Source: Bacillus mesophilus (lineage in GTDB: Bacteria; Bacillota; Bacilli; Bacillales; SA4). Taken from it: DNA of 64,000 nucleotides. The notes under the pieces were generated by a model. That model did not search any database and was not told the DNA's origin. It worked only from the letters and a program-made list of their open reading frames with translations. Positions 51,134 to 62,304 of the stretch are shown here, in pieces. A program made the translations under genes and the position numbers. The number at the start of each line of letters is the position of its first letter. Positions within the stretch are counted from its first letter, which is position 1. The DNA lies in NCBI RefSeq assembly GCF_011008845.1, contig NZ_JAAIWM010000003.1, positions 124,001 to 188,000 on the forward strand, in the 5' to 3' direction.

Positions 51134-52314
51134 TGCTGCTTCTCCTTTCCTGCAGTTCCTATAAAATAAGTGACTTCATTAAATTTAGTAGTAAATGCAT
51201 CAATATCACGTACTCCTGTAATATCTTGCAGTACAACACTCTTTCCTTGCTGACGAAGTTTGTTCGCACATTCAATGGCAGCTGTTCTTCGCTCTTGACT
51301 GAAGATCACACACTCATGTTTCGCTTCACTTCCCGTACCCCCAAGAGCTTCAAGGAGATAATCTAACCGAATCGCAAAGCCAGTCGCATCAGCTGGACGT
51401 TCAAAACGCTCTAACAGCTGATCATAACGTCCTCCACTACAAATCGGATAACCAACCTTTGAAGAATATCCCTCAAAGAGAATTCCTGTGTAGTAGCTCA
51501 TATGCGGAACTAAATTCACATCCAACTTTACATAAGAGGTAACTCCATGAGCTTCTAACGCATTCCAAAGCTGCTGAAGTTGTTCAACTGCTTCACGTGC
51601 TTGATCATTTTGAACGAGCTGACTAGCCTTTTGTAAAATGTCACCCTGACCTCGCAATTGCAGAATCGACAGCAGTCGGTCCTGATCAATACTCGATAAA
51701 GGTAAGCTCTTTACATGCTCACGATAACCTACGTAATTCTTTTCATATAAGAAGCGCTTTATTTCACTCACTCTTGACTCATTTCCAAGCACATCGGTGA
51801 ACAGTGCATCAATGAAGCCAATATGCCCAATCGCCACTGTAAATTCAGACAAGCCTGATCGTAGTAACGAATGTATCATAAGAGTTATCACCTCAGCATC
51901 AGCACTAGAGGATTTATCTCCGATCAGTTCTACACCAACCTGTTCAAATTCTGCCGGTCTGCCTCCTTCACGTTGTTGTGCACGAAACACATTCGTGTCA
52001 TACGCAAGACGCAATGGATAGCCACCTGTATATAGTTTTGATGCTGCAAGTCTAGCAATCGGTGAAGTCATATCAGGTCTTAACACAAGTGTATGTCCCT
52101 GTTGATCCATAAGCTTAAACAGCTGCTGATCTAAAATAGCCGAAGATTCGCCCACCGTTTCATAATATTCTAACGTTGGTGTCTCTAAAAATTCATAGCC
52201 ATATCCCTCTATGACACTACTAACCGTGTTGCGAGCTTGTTTCTTTAATGTATATAAATGAGGTAATGTATCTCTCATCCCGATTGGTTTTTCGAACATC
52301 TTTCGTTTTGACAA
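51130..52314 (-). CDS. hisZ: ATP phosphoribosyltransferase regulatory subunit
   Basis: A HisRS-like paralogue of about 394 residues: [16 protein letters not shown] near the start, motif 2 [25 protein letters not shown], and [22 protein letters not shown]. It lacks an anticodon-binding domain and serves as allosteric partner of HisG. The start is uncertain; TTG 52314 lies 11 nt after AAAGGA, while ATG 52299 and ATG 52326 have worse spacing. First gene of hisZGDBHAFIE; I see no T-box in its leader. Confidence 0.93.
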   Translation of the reverse strand: MSKRKMFEKPIGMRDTLPHLYTLKKQARNTVSSVIEGYGYEFLETPTLEYYETVGESSAILDQQLFKLMDQQGHTLVLRPDMTSPIARLAASKLYTGGYPLRLAYDTNVFRAQQREGGRPAEFEQVGVELIGDKSSSADAEVITLMIHSLLRSGLSEFTVAIGHIGFIDALFTDVLGNESRVSEIKRFLYEKNYVGYREHVKSLPLSSIDQDRLLSILQLRGQGDILQKASQLVQNDQAREAVEQLQQLWNALEAHGVTSYVKLDVNLVPHMSYYTGILFEGYSSKVGYPICSGGRYDQLLERFERPADATGFAIRLDYLLEALGGTGSEAKHECVIFSQERRTAAIECANKLRQQGKSVVLQDITGVRDIDAFTTKFNEVTYFIGTAGKEKQQ

Positions 52315-52412
52315 AAGAGTACACATCCTTTCTATGTATGGTTAAATCATTTAGCTTATTTTTAGCAAAACGCTTTAGTTCGCTAATATGGTAACGAATT
52401 GAAGTTATTTGT

Positions 52413-52441
52413 AGTTTACACGTTATTAGTAGGGTAGTCAA
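52413..52441 (-). promoter_or_regulatory. Sigma-A promoter of the his operon
   Basis: Minus-strand TTGACT (52436-52441) and TAAACT (52413-52418) are 17 bp apart, giving a leader of about 90 nt to hisZ. Confidence 0.75.
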
Positions 52442-52567
52442 CCGTTTTGAATGGGATTTCTGGTTGTAAAATTCGCGATAATTATGCAGGGCATTCCTAC
52501 TAAGTAGGATGGTTGATTCGTTTATTTCTGCTGGCGTTGTAGACCACATAAATTATGATTAGGGTTT

Positions 52568-52680
52568 GGTGCATATATGTTGGATTTCGTTCATAAATCC
52601 TGAATTCCCGTGCGTATTTTTCTAAAAACAGTGCATATAATCCAGGTTTACGTGCATATATCATAAATCTCGTGCATATA
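52568..52680. repeat. 20-21-nt periodic intergenic array E (core CGTGCATATA)
   Basis: Cores GTGCATA, GTTCATA, GTGCGTA, GTGCATA, GTGCATA and GTGCATA start at 52569, 52589, 52610, 52631, 52652 and 52672: steps 20, 21, 21, 21, 20. It occupies the gap between yvoF and the his promoter; the rest of the 537-bp gap has no other clear feature. Confidence 0.85.
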
Positions 52681-52847
52681 CCCAAAATTCTACACTAATA
52701 GGCATTTCAGAAGCAGCTTGGGTACCCTCTTCTGACCACCTGCGATTTATAAGTCGTGCAAAAACTTCTAAAGGTATGTATATTAGCTCATTTCCCACAC
52801 ACTGAGAACTCCTTCAATCCTACTATTCCCTATTTTTCCAACCTAAA

Positions 52848-52880
52848 TAAAAAAGCCACAAACCTATTCGTTTGTAGCCT
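52848..52880 (-). terminator. Terminator of yvoF, overlapping its stop codon
   Basis: GGCTACAAAC and GTTTGTGGC arms (one G-U pair) and six T on the minus strand; the TAG stop (52864-52866) is in the loop. Confidence 0.8.
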
Positions 52881-53388
52881 CTTGTGCTTCTCGTAATTCT
52901 CTTTCTTCATTTGTATAAATAACCCGCATCGGATTTCCTCCAACAAAGCTCCCTGCTGGCACATCACGGTGAACAAGTGTCCCAGCAGACACAATTGCAT
53001 CGTCCCCAATGATGACGCCTGGCAGAATGGTTGTGTTAGCACCGATCATAACGCCACTACCAATGACCACATCACCTAAACGGTATTCTTTGATCAAATA
53101 TTCGTGAGCCAGAATCGTCGTGTTATATCCAATGACGGTATTTCGTCCCACACTAATTTTTTCAGGAAACATAATGTCTAGCATAACCATTAGAGCAAAA
53201 GCAGTATGTTCGCCAACCTTCATTTTTAACAGGTTGCGATACATCCAATTCTTAACCGGCAAAAACGGTGTGTAACGTGCTAGCTGGATGACGATAAAAT
53301 TTTTGACTACCTTCCAGAACGGAACCGTTTTATAGATATGCCATAGTGAGTTAGCTTCCTTTACAGGGTAACGTGTTGTTCTTCTCAC
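52864..53388 (-). CDS. yvoF: Hexapeptide-repeat acyltransferase YvoF
   Basis: A 174-residue protein with left-handed beta-helix hexapeptides (ISVGRNTVIGYNTTILAHEY, VVIGSGVMIGANTTILPGVI, IGDDAIVSAGTLVHRDVPAGSFVGGNPMRVI). The N-terminus (RYPVKEANSLWHIYKTVPFW) agrees with B. subtilis YvoF, as does the order yvoF-ppaX-yvoD-lgt-hprK. Acyl acceptor unknown; an envelope sugar or lipid is plausible. Confidence 0.92.
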   Translation of the reverse strand: MRRTTRYPVKEANSLWHIYKTVPFWKVVKNFIVIQLARYTPFLPVKNWMYRNLLKMKVGEHTAFALMVMLDIMFPEKISVGRNTVIGYNTTILAHEYLIKEYRLGDVVIGSGVMIGANTTILPGVIIGDDAIVSAGTLVHRDVPAGSFVGGNPMRVIYTNEERELREAQEATNE

Positions 53389-53390
53389 GA

Positions 53391-54032
53391 TTAGTTCTCC
53401 TCTAGGATCGTTAACAAGTCACGCATGTTTTCAAGCATATAATCAGGCTTGAACGACTGTAAATACTCTATACCCTTTAGTGACCATGCCACACCAGCTG
53501 TCTTCGTTCCTGCATTCTGTCCAGACACGATGTCATGGTGGTTATCTCCAATCATAATCGCCTCCTCAGGCTTAGCATGAAGCTGAGCTAACGCCAATTG
53601 AACAGGCTCTGGATCTGGCTTAGCATTTTTAACATCATCTAATGTAACAACCACATCAAAAAATTGATCTAACTTTGTTAACCTCAGTCCCATATTAACT
53701 GTGTGACGAAGCTTTGTTGTGACAATACCTAGTTTATAGCCTTTTTTATGTAGCGCCTCGATCGTTTCATACACGCCTTCAAACTCTGTTACAAGCTGAT
53801 CATGATGAGAAAGATTATGCTCACGATATGTGGTAATCATCTCATCCACACGGCTTTCATCAATTGCCACAAACGTATCGTATAGCGGAGGACCAATAAA
53901 CTGAATCGCATCCTCACGCTTGTATTGATCAGGATAATAATGATTTAGCGTGTGTAAAAAGGAAGTGATAATTAGTTCATTTGTATCAATTAATGTTCCA
54001 TCTAAATCAAACAATAACGTATTAACTTTCAT
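53391..54032 (-). CDS. ppaX: Pyrophosphatase PpaX
   Basis: A 213-residue HAD-family phosphatase: motif [15 protein letters not shown], motif II VTTKL, motif III with Lys in NAKPDPEPV and motif [18 protein letters not shown]. PpaX hydrolyses the pyrophosphate produced when HprK/P dephosphorylates HPr-Ser-P, hence its place near hprK. Overlaps yvoD by 11 bp. Confidence 0.94.
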   Translation of the reverse strand: MKVNTLLFDLDGTLIDTNELIITSFLHTLNHYYPDQYKREDAIQFIGPPLYDTFVAIDESRVDEMITTYREHNLSHHDQLVTEFEGVYETIEALHKKGYKLGIVTTKLRHTVNMGLRLTKLDQFFDVVVTLDDVKNAKPDPEPVQLALAQLHAKPEEAIMIGDNHHDIVSGQNAGTKTAGVAWSLKGIEYLQSFKPDYMLENMRDLLTILEEN

Positions 54033-54966
54033 AAGTGGCTTCCTCTCTATTCACTGGCTGTACTCTGTTCCAAATGACGGCAACAACCACTGTTAGTAAT
54101 ATAGCAACGACTAAACGAATTAATAATAGCGGTAAAATCGGGATCCCAAGCGGAATAAAAATAAGAGTATCCTCTACAACAGCATGGCACGAAACTAGAA
54201 AAATAAACGCTAGAGTTAAATCCTTTTTACTCACACCGTCTTCCTTGGCGGCCTGAATCATGACACCCGCCCCATAGGCTAAGCCAAACAATAGCCCAGC
54301 AGCTAGAGTTGTAGACGTATTCTCCTTCATGCCTAGCACTCTTGTAAAAGGTGACATCCATCGCGAGAACGTATCCAGCCATTTTAAATCCTTTAATACC
54401 TGAATCACGATCATAAGTGGAAGGACAATCATCGCCAACTGGCCGATTCCAAGTAACGCTTTTGAGACAGCATCCATTAAAATCGGTAGCCAGCCTGTAA
54501 TCACTTCTTCCTGCCTAGAAATAAAGCCATACTTGGCTAGCTCACTGCCACCCTTCCATACAAGATTAATCACAACACCTGACAATAAGGACAATCCAAC
54601 ACGAATAACTACCGTAAGCCAAACCGAAACACCCACTCGTTTTGCCACCATCGATTCTACGAACATATTATGTGAGAATGATAGCATCACAGCTAAGATA
54701 AACACTTCTTTAACGGTTAAATCTAGCGTTAAAATAGCCCCAATGGCTGCATATAAGTTTAGAAAGTTCCCTAGAACAAGCGGTATAGCAGCATCCCCAG
54801 AAAGGCCTAACAAACCCATAAGTGGTTCAATTGCTGAAATGATCCATTTAAGAATCGGGGTGTACTGCAAGAGCGATACAATAATCGTAATAGGAAAAAT
54901 AATTTTCCCCAATGTCCAGGTGGTTGTTAAACCGACAAAGAATCCCCGCTTCACACTTCCTAACAT
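54022..54966 (-). CDS. yvoD: Nucleoside-recognition (Gate) domain membrane protein YvoD
   Basis: A 314-residue protein with about eight hydrophobic segments and two Gate-like repeats ([39 protein letters not shown]). Similar proteins include SpmA/SpmB and nucleoside transporters. Located between ppaX and lgt as in B. subtilis; substrate unknown. Confidence 0.87.
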   Translation of the reverse strand: MLGSVKRGFFVGLTTTWTLGKIIFPITIIVSLLQYTPILKWIISAIEPLMGLLGLSGDAAIPLVLGNFLNLYAAIGAILTLDLTVKEVFILAVMLSFSHNMFVESMVAKRVGVSVWLTVVIRVGLSLLSGVVINLVWKGGSELAKYGFISRQEEVITGWLPILMDAVSKALLGIGQLAMIVLPLMIVIQVLKDLKWLDTFSRWMSPFTRVLGMKENTSTTLAAGLLFGLAYGAGVMIQAAKEDGVSKKDLTLAFIFLVSCHAVVEDTLIFIPLGIPILPLLLIRLVVAILLTVVVAVIWNRVQPVNREEATYES

Positions 54967-54991
54967 AGTCTCTCCCCTTCTGACTGTCTAT

Positions 54992-55804
54992 CTACTTGTT
55001 GTCTAGGTAACGAATATCTGAATAACCCTTTACTCTACGGTATATCAATAGAGCAATTGCTAGTAAAATTAATCCGATTGAAATGACCTGTGCAACCCGA
55101 AGCATTTCAGTAAGCATTAAGCTATCTGTTCTTAAGCCTTCAATAAAGAATCTCCCTAACGAGTAGTAGATGACATAGGTTAAGAATAACTCTCCCCGAC
55201 GAAGGTTTGCTTTTCGTAGCAACATGAGAATAGCAAAGCCAGCAAAGCTCCAAAGTGATTCATATAGGAAAGTCGGATGATAATACGCCCCGTTTATGTA
55301 CATTTGATTCACGATAAACTCAGGTAGATACAAGCCTTCTAAGAACTCACGTGTTACCTCACCACCGTGAGCCTCCTGATTCATAAAGTTACCCCAGCGC
55401 CCAATGGCTTGACCTAAAATAATACTTGGTGCTCCAATATCAGCAAGCTTCCAGAACGACAAACCACGCTTTTTCGCAAAAATTATAGCCGTAATGATGG
55501 CTCCTATTAATCCACCGTGAATAGCTAGGCCACCATTCCATATTGCTAGAATTTCTGAAGGATTCTCAACATAATAGTCTAACTTAAATAAAACATAATA
55601 AAGTCTCGCCGAAATAATCGCAATTGGAATGGCCCATAAAACTAAGTCAATAAATATTTCTTTATCAAGACCTCGTCTCTGTGATTCGCGGACTGCTAGC
55701 CATAACCCAAGCATTGCCCCTGCTCCAATAATGACTCCGTACCAATAAATTGTAAACGGACCGAGCTCTAAAAAGACTCGATCTAATTGTGGAACACTCT
55801 CCAT
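54992..55804 (-). CDS. lgt: Prolipoprotein diacylglyceryl transferase
   Basis: A 270-residue membrane enzyme with seven or so hydrophobic segments. Signature [14 protein letters not shown], the catalytic-region [14 protein letters not shown], and [13 protein letters not shown]. It adds the lipid anchor to lipoproteins such as the siderophore-binding protein at 352-1302. ATG 55804 follows GGGAGTGG. Confidence 0.95.
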   Translation of the reverse strand: MESVPQLDRVFLELGPFTIYWYGVIIGAGAMLGLWLAVRESQRRGLDKEIFIDLVLWAIPIAIISARLYYVLFKLDYYVENPSEILAIWNGGLAIHGGLIGAIITAIIFAKKRGLSFWKLADIGAPSIILGQAIGRWGNFMNQEAHGGEVTREFLEGLYLPEFIVNQMYINGAYYHPTFLYESLWSFAGFAILMLLRKANLRRGELFLTYVIYYSLGRFFIEGLRTDSLMLTEMLRVAQVISIGLILLAIALLIYRRVKGYSDIRYLDNK

Positions 55805-55844
55805 TTTTCCCACTCCCATATCTCAGTTCTATAGTTTCATTAGG

Positions 55845-56780
55845 TTACATATCGTCATGATCGCCATCTTCAATGACATCTGTTAAACGACTAGAGAATT
55901 GCTCTGCTGCATTTACTCCCATCTTCTTCAGACGATAATTCATTGCAGCTACTTCAATAATAACCGATAAATTTCGCCCTGGACGAACGGGAACTGTGAT
56001 TTTCGTAACTTCTGTATCAATGATTTTCATCTTTTCGTCATCTAACCCCAGACGATCATATTGCTTGGCTTGATCCCAAAGCTCTAAATTAACAACAAGC
56101 GTAACTTTTTTATAAGATCTAACAGCCCCAGCACCGAATAACGTCATGACATTAATGATTCCTAATCCGCGGATTTCGAGCAAATGTTGAATTAATTCTG
56201 GTGCTGTTCCAACTAAATTACCTTGATCCTCCTGACGGATTTCTACACAATCATCGGCAACTAGACGATGTCCACGCTTCACTAGATCTAGAGCTGTTTC
56301 ACTTTTACCTACTCCACTTTTACCAATAATAAGAACGCCAATACCATATATATCAACAAGAACTCCATGAATCGCAGTTGTTGGAGCCAGCATTCCCTCT
56401 AAATAGTTAGTAAGACGACTGGATAGTCTTGTTGTTTTCATTGAAGAACGCATAACAGGAACAGCTTCTCGTTCAGCAGCATCTAATAATTCCTGAGGTA
56501 CTTCCATTTCACGACTGATAATAATACCAGGTGTAATGTCTGTACACAGCTGGTCCATTCGGTCTCTCTTTTCCTCAGCAGAAAGCTGTTCAAAGAATGA
56601 CATTTCTGTTTTACCAAGTAACTGAATCCGCTCTGCAGGGTAATAGGTAAAAAAACCTGCCATTTCAATTCCAGGGCGAGATAAGTCACTTGTGGTAATC
56701 GGACGATTAATTCCTTCTTCACCACTTATTAATTCCAGATCAAACTTCTCAATCAAATCCTTAGTCCGGACTTTTACCAT
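55845..56780 (-). CDS. hprK: HPr kinase/phosphorylase
   Basis: A 311-residue bifunctional enzyme controlling carbon catabolite repression. N-terminal domain about 1-130; Walker [20 protein letters not shown] (about 154-162), catalytic His in [10 protein letters not shown], and the HprK signature [19 protein letters not shown] (about 202-220). It phosphorylates Ser46 of HPr and of Crh, both encoded in this window. Confidence 0.97.
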   Translation of the reverse strand: MVKVRTKDLIEKFDLELISGEEGINRPITTSDLSRPGIEMAGFFTYYPAERIQLLGKTEMSFFEQLSAEEKRDRMDQLCTDITPGIIISREMEVPQELLDAAEREAVPVMRSSMKTTRLSSRLTNYLEGMLAPTTAIHGVLVDIYGIGVLIIGKSGVGKSETALDLVKRGHRLVADDCVEIRQEDQGNLVGTAPELIQHLLEIRGLGIINVMTLFGAGAVRSYKKVTLVVNLELWDQAKQYDRLGLDDEKMKIIDTEVTKITVPVRPGRNLSVIIEVAAMNYRLKKMGVNAAEQFSSRLTDVIEDGDHDDM

Positions 56781-56896
56781 TGTTCATCCTCCTGCGGCTT
56801 CTATAGTGAATTACTTAGTTCATATATGTACAGTGCTATTGTATCACTTTTTTTGAAGAGGATAAAAGTTAATCAGCTTTAGAGATATTTCCTAAT

Positions 56897-56930
56897 GAAA
56901 AAGCATGCTCCCGAAGAGGAACATGCTTTC
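56897..56930 (-). terminator. Terminator of the yvl operon
   Basis: AAAGCATGTTCC and GGGAGCATGCTTT arms with a T-run on the minus strand. Confidence 0.85.
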
Positions 56931-56933
56931 TAA

Positions 56934-57293
56934 CTATTTTTTATTTGAGAATGGCTCAATCACAAATTTATGAATGAGTACATTTAAAATCGAGATGATA
57001 ATCGAAGTTAGGATGGCCATTCCAAATCCATCGATCACAAACGAATCTCCCATAATTGCTTGAGTAAGCCATAAAGTAATGGCATTAATAACAAATAGAA
57101 ATAGTCCTAAAGTTAAAACGGTAACAGGTAACGTAAGCAAGACTAGGATTGGTTTCACGAGTACATTAAGAACGGACAAAATAATACTCGCTAAAATTGC
57201 CGCGCCAACACCCTCAATGTGAAAGGATTCAAAATATCCTGCTACCACGATGAGAACTAAGCTATTAACCAGGATAGAAGAAATCCATTTCAT
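56934..57293 (-). CDS. yvlD: Phage-holin-family (GtrA-size) membrane protein YvlD
   Basis: A 119-residue membrane protein with four hydrophobic segments (SILVNSLVLIVVAGYF; ASIILSVLNVLVKPILVLLTLPVTVL; FVINAITLWLTQAI; AILTSIIISILNVLIHKFV) in the YvlD/DUF360 pattern. Overlaps yvlC by 4 bp. In B. subtilis yvlABCD belongs to the envelope-stress (SigW/Lia) response. Confidence 0.88.
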   Translation of the reverse strand: MKWISSILVNSLVLIVVAGYFESFHIEGVGAAILASIILSVLNVLVKPILVLLTLPVTVLTLGLFLFVINAITLWLTQAIMGDSFVIDGFGMAILTSIIISILNVLIHKFVIEPFSNKK

Positions 57294-57490
57294 CGGGAAA
57301 TCACATCCGTACTATTTGGCACCACAAACATCCAGATTAGATAAATGAGTGCAAATGTACCAAAGCTCATGATTAGGCCTACAACAAAAAGGACTCTTAA
57401 TAATGAAACATCAAAGCCTGTATACTGTGCAAGCCCACCAATGACTCCTGCAAGTTTTCGGTCAGATCTAGATCTTGTTAATTTCGTCAA
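57290..57490 (-). CDS. yvlC: PspC-domain protein YvlC
   Basis: A 66-residue PspC domain: KLTRSRSDRKLAGVIGGLAQY followed by a hydrophobic segment with RVLFVVGLIMSFGTFALIYLIWMFVVP. Envelope stress-linked membrane protein. Directly adjacent to yvlB (no gap) and overlapping yvlD. Confidence 0.92.
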   Translation of the reverse strand: MTKLTRSRSDRKLAGVIGGLAQYTGFDVSLLRVLFVVGLIMSFGTFALIYLIWMFVVPNSTDVISR

Positions 57491-58612
57491 TTAAATCACT
57501 CCCTTTTCCTGTACAAGGACTGATCCTGTTTTCGTGTCAACATCAAGTAGTAAAGGCTCTGTTCCTTCTAATGGTAAAGTCGAAAACTTAAGATATTTTT
57601 GAACTACCTCGGTTTTCTCTTCCTTTTTCAGCGTATCGCGAATGTCACATTGGATATTTCCGATGTTTGTCTTCACTTCACCCTGCATACTTCTATTTTT
57701 AGGAACAATGATATCTACATTTCCTGTTGTGGACTTCACTAGTAACGTCTCACAACGTGCATCACTCACCGTACCTATAATGTTCCCATTAAAACTTTGT
57801 AAATCAGCCTTTTTATAAGATCCTTCAACTTTTATGGTCCCATTGATTGTTTCAGCCTCAATTTTTTGGCTATTGATTTTAGAAATCGTGATATGTCCAT
57901 TTGCCGTTTCAACCTCTAGCTTATCAGTATGGAAACTCGTTAGATTGATCTTCCCATTTGCCGTTTTTGCTTTAAAATCCTTTACTGTTAACTGTTCCCC
58001 ATCAATCTGACCATTAAACAACCTTACGGAGATTGCCTTATATTGCTCCTTCGGTAAAAAGATGACTGCATTTACCTTCATCTTTTTCTTTTGAACCGAA
58101 TAGCGAAGCTTGCCACCCTCGATGGAGAAAAGAACATCCTGAAGGAAAGTCTTTCTTGCATCATCCTGCGATTCTGACTGGTACACTTTTGCTTCACATT
58201 CAACCCGAACATCCTTTTCTGTCCAAGGGACAAGCTTTACACTTCCATTAGCAACATCGATATCAACATCAGTTAAATACACGTCTGAATGCTGAAACAC
58301 ATGATTAACTGTAACAGCTGGGCCAAAGTTAAAGTCCAGATCGAAGTCTTTAATTTTCTTAAAAGCTTTATCTACAAAATCTAACACTGTCTTTTTGATC
58401 GAAGCTGACTTTGCCGACTTTGACTGGTAAGAAGAGTCACCTTCAGTCCAATCTACCTTTGTTGAAAGCTCTGTCACGAACGATTCCTGTTTCTCTTCCA
58501 TTGCCTTATAATCTTGTTCCAATCTCTCTAACAAAGCCATAGCTTCCTCAGCAGATAGCTTTCCTTCTTCTACCATCTTTAATATTCTTTTACGCTCTTC
58601 TAAAATTGGCAT
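57491..58612 (-). CDS. yvlB: DUF4097 adhesin-like protein YvlB
   Basis: A 373-residue protein. The N-terminal SHOCT-like helix (ILKMVEEGKLSAEEAMALLERLE, about 8-32) precedes a right-handed beta-repeat domain of DUF4097 (FNGQIDGEQLTVKDFKAKTANGKINLTSF; TANGHITISKINSQKIEAETINGTI). No signal peptide, so cytoplasmic. ATG 58612 is 10 nt after GGAG. Cotranscribed with yvlC and yvlD. Confidence 0.88.
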   Translation of the reverse strand: MPILEERKRILKMVEEGKLSAEEAMALLERLEQDYKAMEEKQESFVTELSTKVDWTEGDSSYQSKSAKSASIKKTVLDFVDKAFKKIKDFDLDFNFGPAVTVNHVFQHSDVYLTDVDIDVANGSVKLVPWTEKDVRVECEAKVYQSESQDDARKTFLQDVLFSIEGGKLRYSVQKKKMKVNAVIFLPKEQYKAISVRLFNGQIDGEQLTVKDFKAKTANGKINLTSFHTDKLEVETANGHITISKINSQKIEAETINGTIKVEGSYKKADLQSFNGNIIGTVSDARCETLLVKSTTGNVDIIVPKNRSMQGEVKTNIGNIQCDIRDTLKKEEKTEVVQKYLKFSTLPLEGTEPLLLDVDTKTGSVLVQEKGVI

Positions 58613-58681
58613 ATGTCTCACGCTCCGGTATTTTCTATTAAAGAATGTTCAAATCATCGGGAAACTTTTGAACACGTATTA

Positions 58682-58999
58682 TCAATATGTTTTTAAAACT
58701 TGAACTCCTTTAACTACATTCCATACGATTACCACAATGTTAATTAAAAATGCTAAAACAAAACCCAAAATCATAAAAATTCCAAATCCTCCTACAGTTT
58801 CAGTTAAAATTGCCATTATAAGAATCACCGGAACCGTTATAAGTGGAATCAAATGTGAAAACAGTGCCCGAGTAGCATGACGTTTTACCTCGTAATCATC
58901 AACAATAAAATAAACCGCAATCGGTAAAATAAACCCCGCAAAGAAAATACTAAAATAACACAATGCTGAAATAAGCTTATGGTTGTTGTTCTTCTCCAT
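58682..58999 (-). CDS. yvlA: DUF4870 membrane protein (YvlA-like)
   Basis: A 105-residue protein with three hydrophobic segments; ISALCYFSIFFAGFILPIAVYFI then DYEVKRHATRALFSHLIPLI fits DUF4870. First in the yvlABCD order, 70 bp before yvlB. AAGGGGAAGTG precedes the ATG. Symbol assigned mainly by position and size. Confidence 0.78.
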   Translation of the reverse strand: MEKNNNHKLISALCYFSIFFAGFILPIAVYFIVDDYEVKRHATRALFSHLIPLITVPVILIMAILTETVGGFGIFMILGFVLAFLINIVVIVWNVVKGVQVLKTY

Positions 59000-59213
59000 T
59001 GTATCACTTCCCCTTTGTAATTATTTACGATTCTATAGTTAAGAAAGTTTCATATTTTATAAGAAATTCTTGATATTTGAGTGTATTACCCGAGAAGTAG
59101 GAAATATAACCTGTTTTGGACGATAGTTAGAGTGACCTAAGTACAATTGAACTGGATTTTTATTGCGGTCGGTCTAGGTGTTCTCCATTACTCTAGTCTC
59201 ACATTGGCTAAGT

Positions 59214-59330
59214 TACGCAATGATCCCTAATTTCCACGCAATTAATGTACGACGTTCATACAATCATTCTGATTCTCACGCAATTAGTTCCTACTCGCAC
59301 TTATTTAATCCTATCTTCACGCAATTGGCT
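59214..59330. repeat. 20-21-nt periodic intergenic array C (core CACGCAATTA)
   Basis: Cores CAATGAT, CAATTAA, CAATCAT, CAATTAG and CAATTGG start at 59218, 59239, 59261, 59281 and 59322 (steps 21, 22, 20, 41), with a degenerate GCACTTA at 59297 in the double step. Same core and orientation as B1/B2. It fills the 422-bp gap between yvlA and uvrA together with the uvrA terminator. Confidence 0.78.
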
Positions 59331-59387
59331 CCCCCGGTTAGCTATATTAAGCCTAACTTCAAGCACCTCATAAGTTTTTCACACAAA

Positions 59388-59414
59388 CAAAGCCCCAGCA
59401 TCATCGCTGGAGCT
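59388..59414 (-). terminator. Terminator of uvrBA
   Basis: AGCTCCAGC and GCTGGGGCT arms around a six-nt loop, with a short T-rich tail on the minus strand. Confidence 0.75.
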
Positions 59415-59421
59415 CGAAAAA

Positions 59422-62301
59422 TTAGGATTGTCCAATTGATTCTAACTCTTTAATTCGTTTATTCGTTCGTTCACGATCTCGTTCTAGGACTGGTTTCAAA
59501 TAACGACCTGTGTAGGATGCTTCAACCTTAACGATATCCTCTGGCGTTCCGGTCGCTACGATGGTTCCACCTTTATCTCCACCTTCTGGTCCTAGATCCA
59601 CTATAAAGTCCGCCGCTTTGATCACATCTAGATTATGCTCAATGACTAATACCGTATCTCCATTTTCCACTAAGCGTTGCAGCACTTCGAGAAGACGTGC
59701 GATATCATCAACATGTAACCCTGTGGTTGGTTCATCTAGAATATACATTGAGCGGCCGGTTGAGCGGCGATGAAGCTCAGAAGCAAGCTTAACACGCTGT
59801 GCTTCTCCACCTGAAAGGGTGGTTGCTGGCTGCCCAAGCTTTACGTAGCCTAGTCCAACATCAACAATGGTTTGTAGCTTTCGGCTGATCTTTGGAATAT
59901 TAGTAAAGAACTCTAAGGCGTCCTCAACAGTCATTTCTAGAACATCTGAGATATTCCTGTCCTTATATTTAACCTCTAGTGTTTCTCGGTTATATCTCTT
60001 CCCATGACATACTTCACATGGGACGTACACATCAGGAAGGAAATGCATTTCGATTTTAATAATTCCATCACCACGACAAGCTTCACATCTTCCACCCTTA
60101 ACGTTAAAGCTGAATCTTCCTTTTTTATAACCACGTACCTTTGCTTCATTTGTAGAAGCAAACACATCACGAATATCATCGAATACACCAGTATAAGTAG
60201 CCGGGTTCGAACGAGGTGTTCTACCGATAGGAGATTGGTCAATATCAATAACCTTCTCTAATTGCTCAATTCCCTTCACATCTTTATGCTCCCCTGGTCT
60301 CGCCTTCGATCGGGTTAGCTTTTGAGCTAATGACTTAAAAAGAATTTCATTAATTAATGTGCTTTTTCCTGATCCCGATACTCCTGTTACTGCCATAAAG
60401 GTTCCAAGAGGAAATTTAACTTTCACATTTTTTAAGTTATTTTCTTTTGCACCGATTACCTCGATGAAGCGACCATCGGGCTTTCTTCGTTCAGTCGGAA
60501 TTGGAATGAACTTTCTCCCGGACAAATATTGACCAGTTAAAGAATTAGGATCGTTCATTACCTCAGCAGGTGTTCCCGCCGAGATAATTTGTCCTCCATG
60601 AATTCCTGCACCTGGTCCTATATCAATTAAATAATCAGCTGCCATCATCGTATCTTCATCATGTTCGACAACAATCAGTGTATTGCCAATATCCCGCATA
60701 CTTTGCAACGTATGAATCAAGCGATCATTGTCACGCTGATGAAGACCAATCGAAGGCTCATCTAGAATATACAATACTCCCGTTAGTCGTGAACCAATCT
60801 GAGTAGCCAAGCGAATTCGTTGTGCCTCTCCACCTGAAAGCGTTCCGGCAGCACGGCTCATTGTTAAATAATCAAGACCTACATTGATCAGGAATCCAAG
60901 TCGTTCTTGAATCTCTCTAATAATCATGGCAGCAATCTTTGTTTCCTTTTCAGAAAGAGTTAAGCCTGTCACATAATTATATGCCTCGGTAATCGAGTAA
61001 TTGGTAACATGACCAATATGATTGTCACCAACAAATACAGCTAAACTTTCTTTTTTCAAACGATGCCCATCACAGGTTGGGCACGGAAGCTGCGCCATAT
61101 ACTTTTCCATTTGCTCACGAATGTAATCTGAACTTGTTTCACGGTAACGTCGCTCCACATTGGCAAGAATACCTTCAAAAGGCACATAATTTTCGCGAAC
61201 TTGTCCAAAATCATTTTCATAACGGAAGTAAATGTCTTCTCCTTCACTTCCATATAAGATCCTGTCCATTAAATGCTTAGGAACATCCTTCGCAGGTAGA
61301 TCCATATCGATACCATAATGGTCACATACTGATTCCAATAATTGTGGATAATATTGTGAGCTGGTTGGCTCCCACGGTGCAATTGCATGCTCTCGTAACG
61401 TCTTATCCCAATCTGGAATGACAAGTTCCATATCAACCTCAAGCTTCGTACCTAGACCATCACAGCTTTGGCACGCACCAAATGGGCTGTTAAAAGAAAA
61501 CATTCGTGGCTCTAGCTCGCCGATTGAAAAGCCGCAGTGTGGACAGGCATGATGCTCACTGAATAGAAGTTCCTCCTCATGATCCATCACATCAACCATG
61601 ACTTTTCCGTCACCTAGTCGTAGTGCCGTTTCAATGGAGTCCGATAAACGGGCAGCTACGCCTTCTTTAACGATAATGCGGTCGATCACCACTTCAATTG
61701 AATGCTTCTTATTTTTTTCTAGCTCAATTTCATCAGATAGTTCGACCAGTTCACCATTCACACGCACTCGAACAAAGCCTTGCTTCTTAATATCCTCTAG
61801 AATCTTTACATGCGTCCCTTTTCTGCCACTAACAATCGGTGCCAAAATTTGTAGCTTCGTACGTTCAGGATATTCTAGAATACGGTCTACCATTTGTTGA
61901 ATCGTCTGTGAACTAATTTCCACACCATGAATTGGGCAAATTGGTCGACCCACTCGTGCAAACAGTAAACGTAAGTAATCATAAACCTCTGTTACTGTTC
62001 CTACAGTAGAACGTGGATTACGACTTGTTGTTTTTTGATCAATTGAAATAGCTGGTGATAAACCTTCAATCGCATCGACATCGGGCTTATCCATTTGACC
62101 AAGAAACTGTCTCGCATAAGCGGAAAGCGACTCAACATATCGCCTTTGCCCTTCTGCATAGATCGTGTCAAAGGCTAGTGATGACTTCCCTGAACCAGAT
62201 AGACCTGTTAATACAACTAGTTTATCGCGAGGAATCGTCACATCTATGTTCTTTAAGTTATGGGCTCGTGCCCCTTTTACTACAATTTTGTCCATTGCCA
62301 T
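59422..62301 (-). CDS. uvrA: Excinuclease ABC subunit A
   Basis: A 959-residue damage-recognition ATPase of nucleotide excision repair. Two ATPase cassettes: Walker [21 protein letters not shown] (about residue 31) and [15 protein letters not shown] (about 640), signatures [10 protein letters not shown] and [10 protein letters not shown], and Walker [10 protein letters not shown] and LDEPTTGLH. Zinc modules: CPHC...CQSC and CEAC...CEVC. 3 bp after uvrB; SOS control would act upstream of uvrB, outside the window. Confidence 0.98.
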   Translation of the reverse strand: MAMDKIVVKGARAHNLKNIDVTIPRDKLVVLTGLSGSGKSSLAFDTIYAEGQRRYVESLSAYARQFLGQMDKPDVDAIEGLSPAISIDQKTTSRNPRSTVGTVTEVYDYLRLLFARVGRPICPIHGVEISSQTIQQMVDRILEYPERTKLQILAPIVSGRKGTHVKILEDIKKQGFVRVRVNGELVELSDEIELEKNKKHSIEVVIDRIIVKEGVAARLSDSIETALRLGDGKVMVDVMDHEEELLFSEHHACPHCGFSIGELEPRMFSFNSPFGACQSCDGLGTKLEVDMELVIPDWDKTLREHAIAPWEPTSSQYYPQLLESVCDHYGIDMDLPAKDVPKHLMDRILYGSEGEDIYFRYENDFGQVRENYVPFEGILANVERRYRETSSDYIREQMEKYMAQLPCPTCDGHRLKKESLAVFVGDNHIGHVTNYSITEAYNYVTGLTLSEKETKIAAMIIREIQERLGFLINVGLDYLTMSRAAGTLSGGEAQRIRLATQIGSRLTGVLYILDEPSIGLHQRDNDRLIHTLQSMRDIGNTLIVVEHDEDTMMAADYLIDIGPGAGIHGGQIISAGTPAEVMNDPNSLTGQYLSGRKFIPIPTERRKPDGRFIEVIGAKENNLKNVKVKFPLGTFMAVTGVSGSGKSTLINEILFKSLAQKLTRSKARPGEHKDVKGIEQLEKVIDIDQSPIGRTPRSNPATYTGVFDDIRDVFASTNEAKVRGYKKGRFSFNVKGGRCEACRGDGIIKIEMHFLPDVYVPCEVCHGKRYNRETLEVKYKDRNISDVLEMTVEDALEFFTNIPKISRKLQTIVDVGLGYVKLGQPATTLSGGEAQRVKLASELHRRSTGRSMYILDEPTTGLHVDDIARLLEVLQRLVENGDTVLVIEHNLDVIKAADFIVDLGPEGGDKGGTIVATGTPEDIVKVEASYTGRYLKPVLERDRERTNKRIKELESIGQS

Positions 62302-62304
62302 TTC

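Noticed and set aside
52315..52560. T-box leader of the his operon
   Set aside because: I looked for the T-box word (TGGNACCGCG on the minus strand) and for a terminator/antiterminator pair; neither is present.
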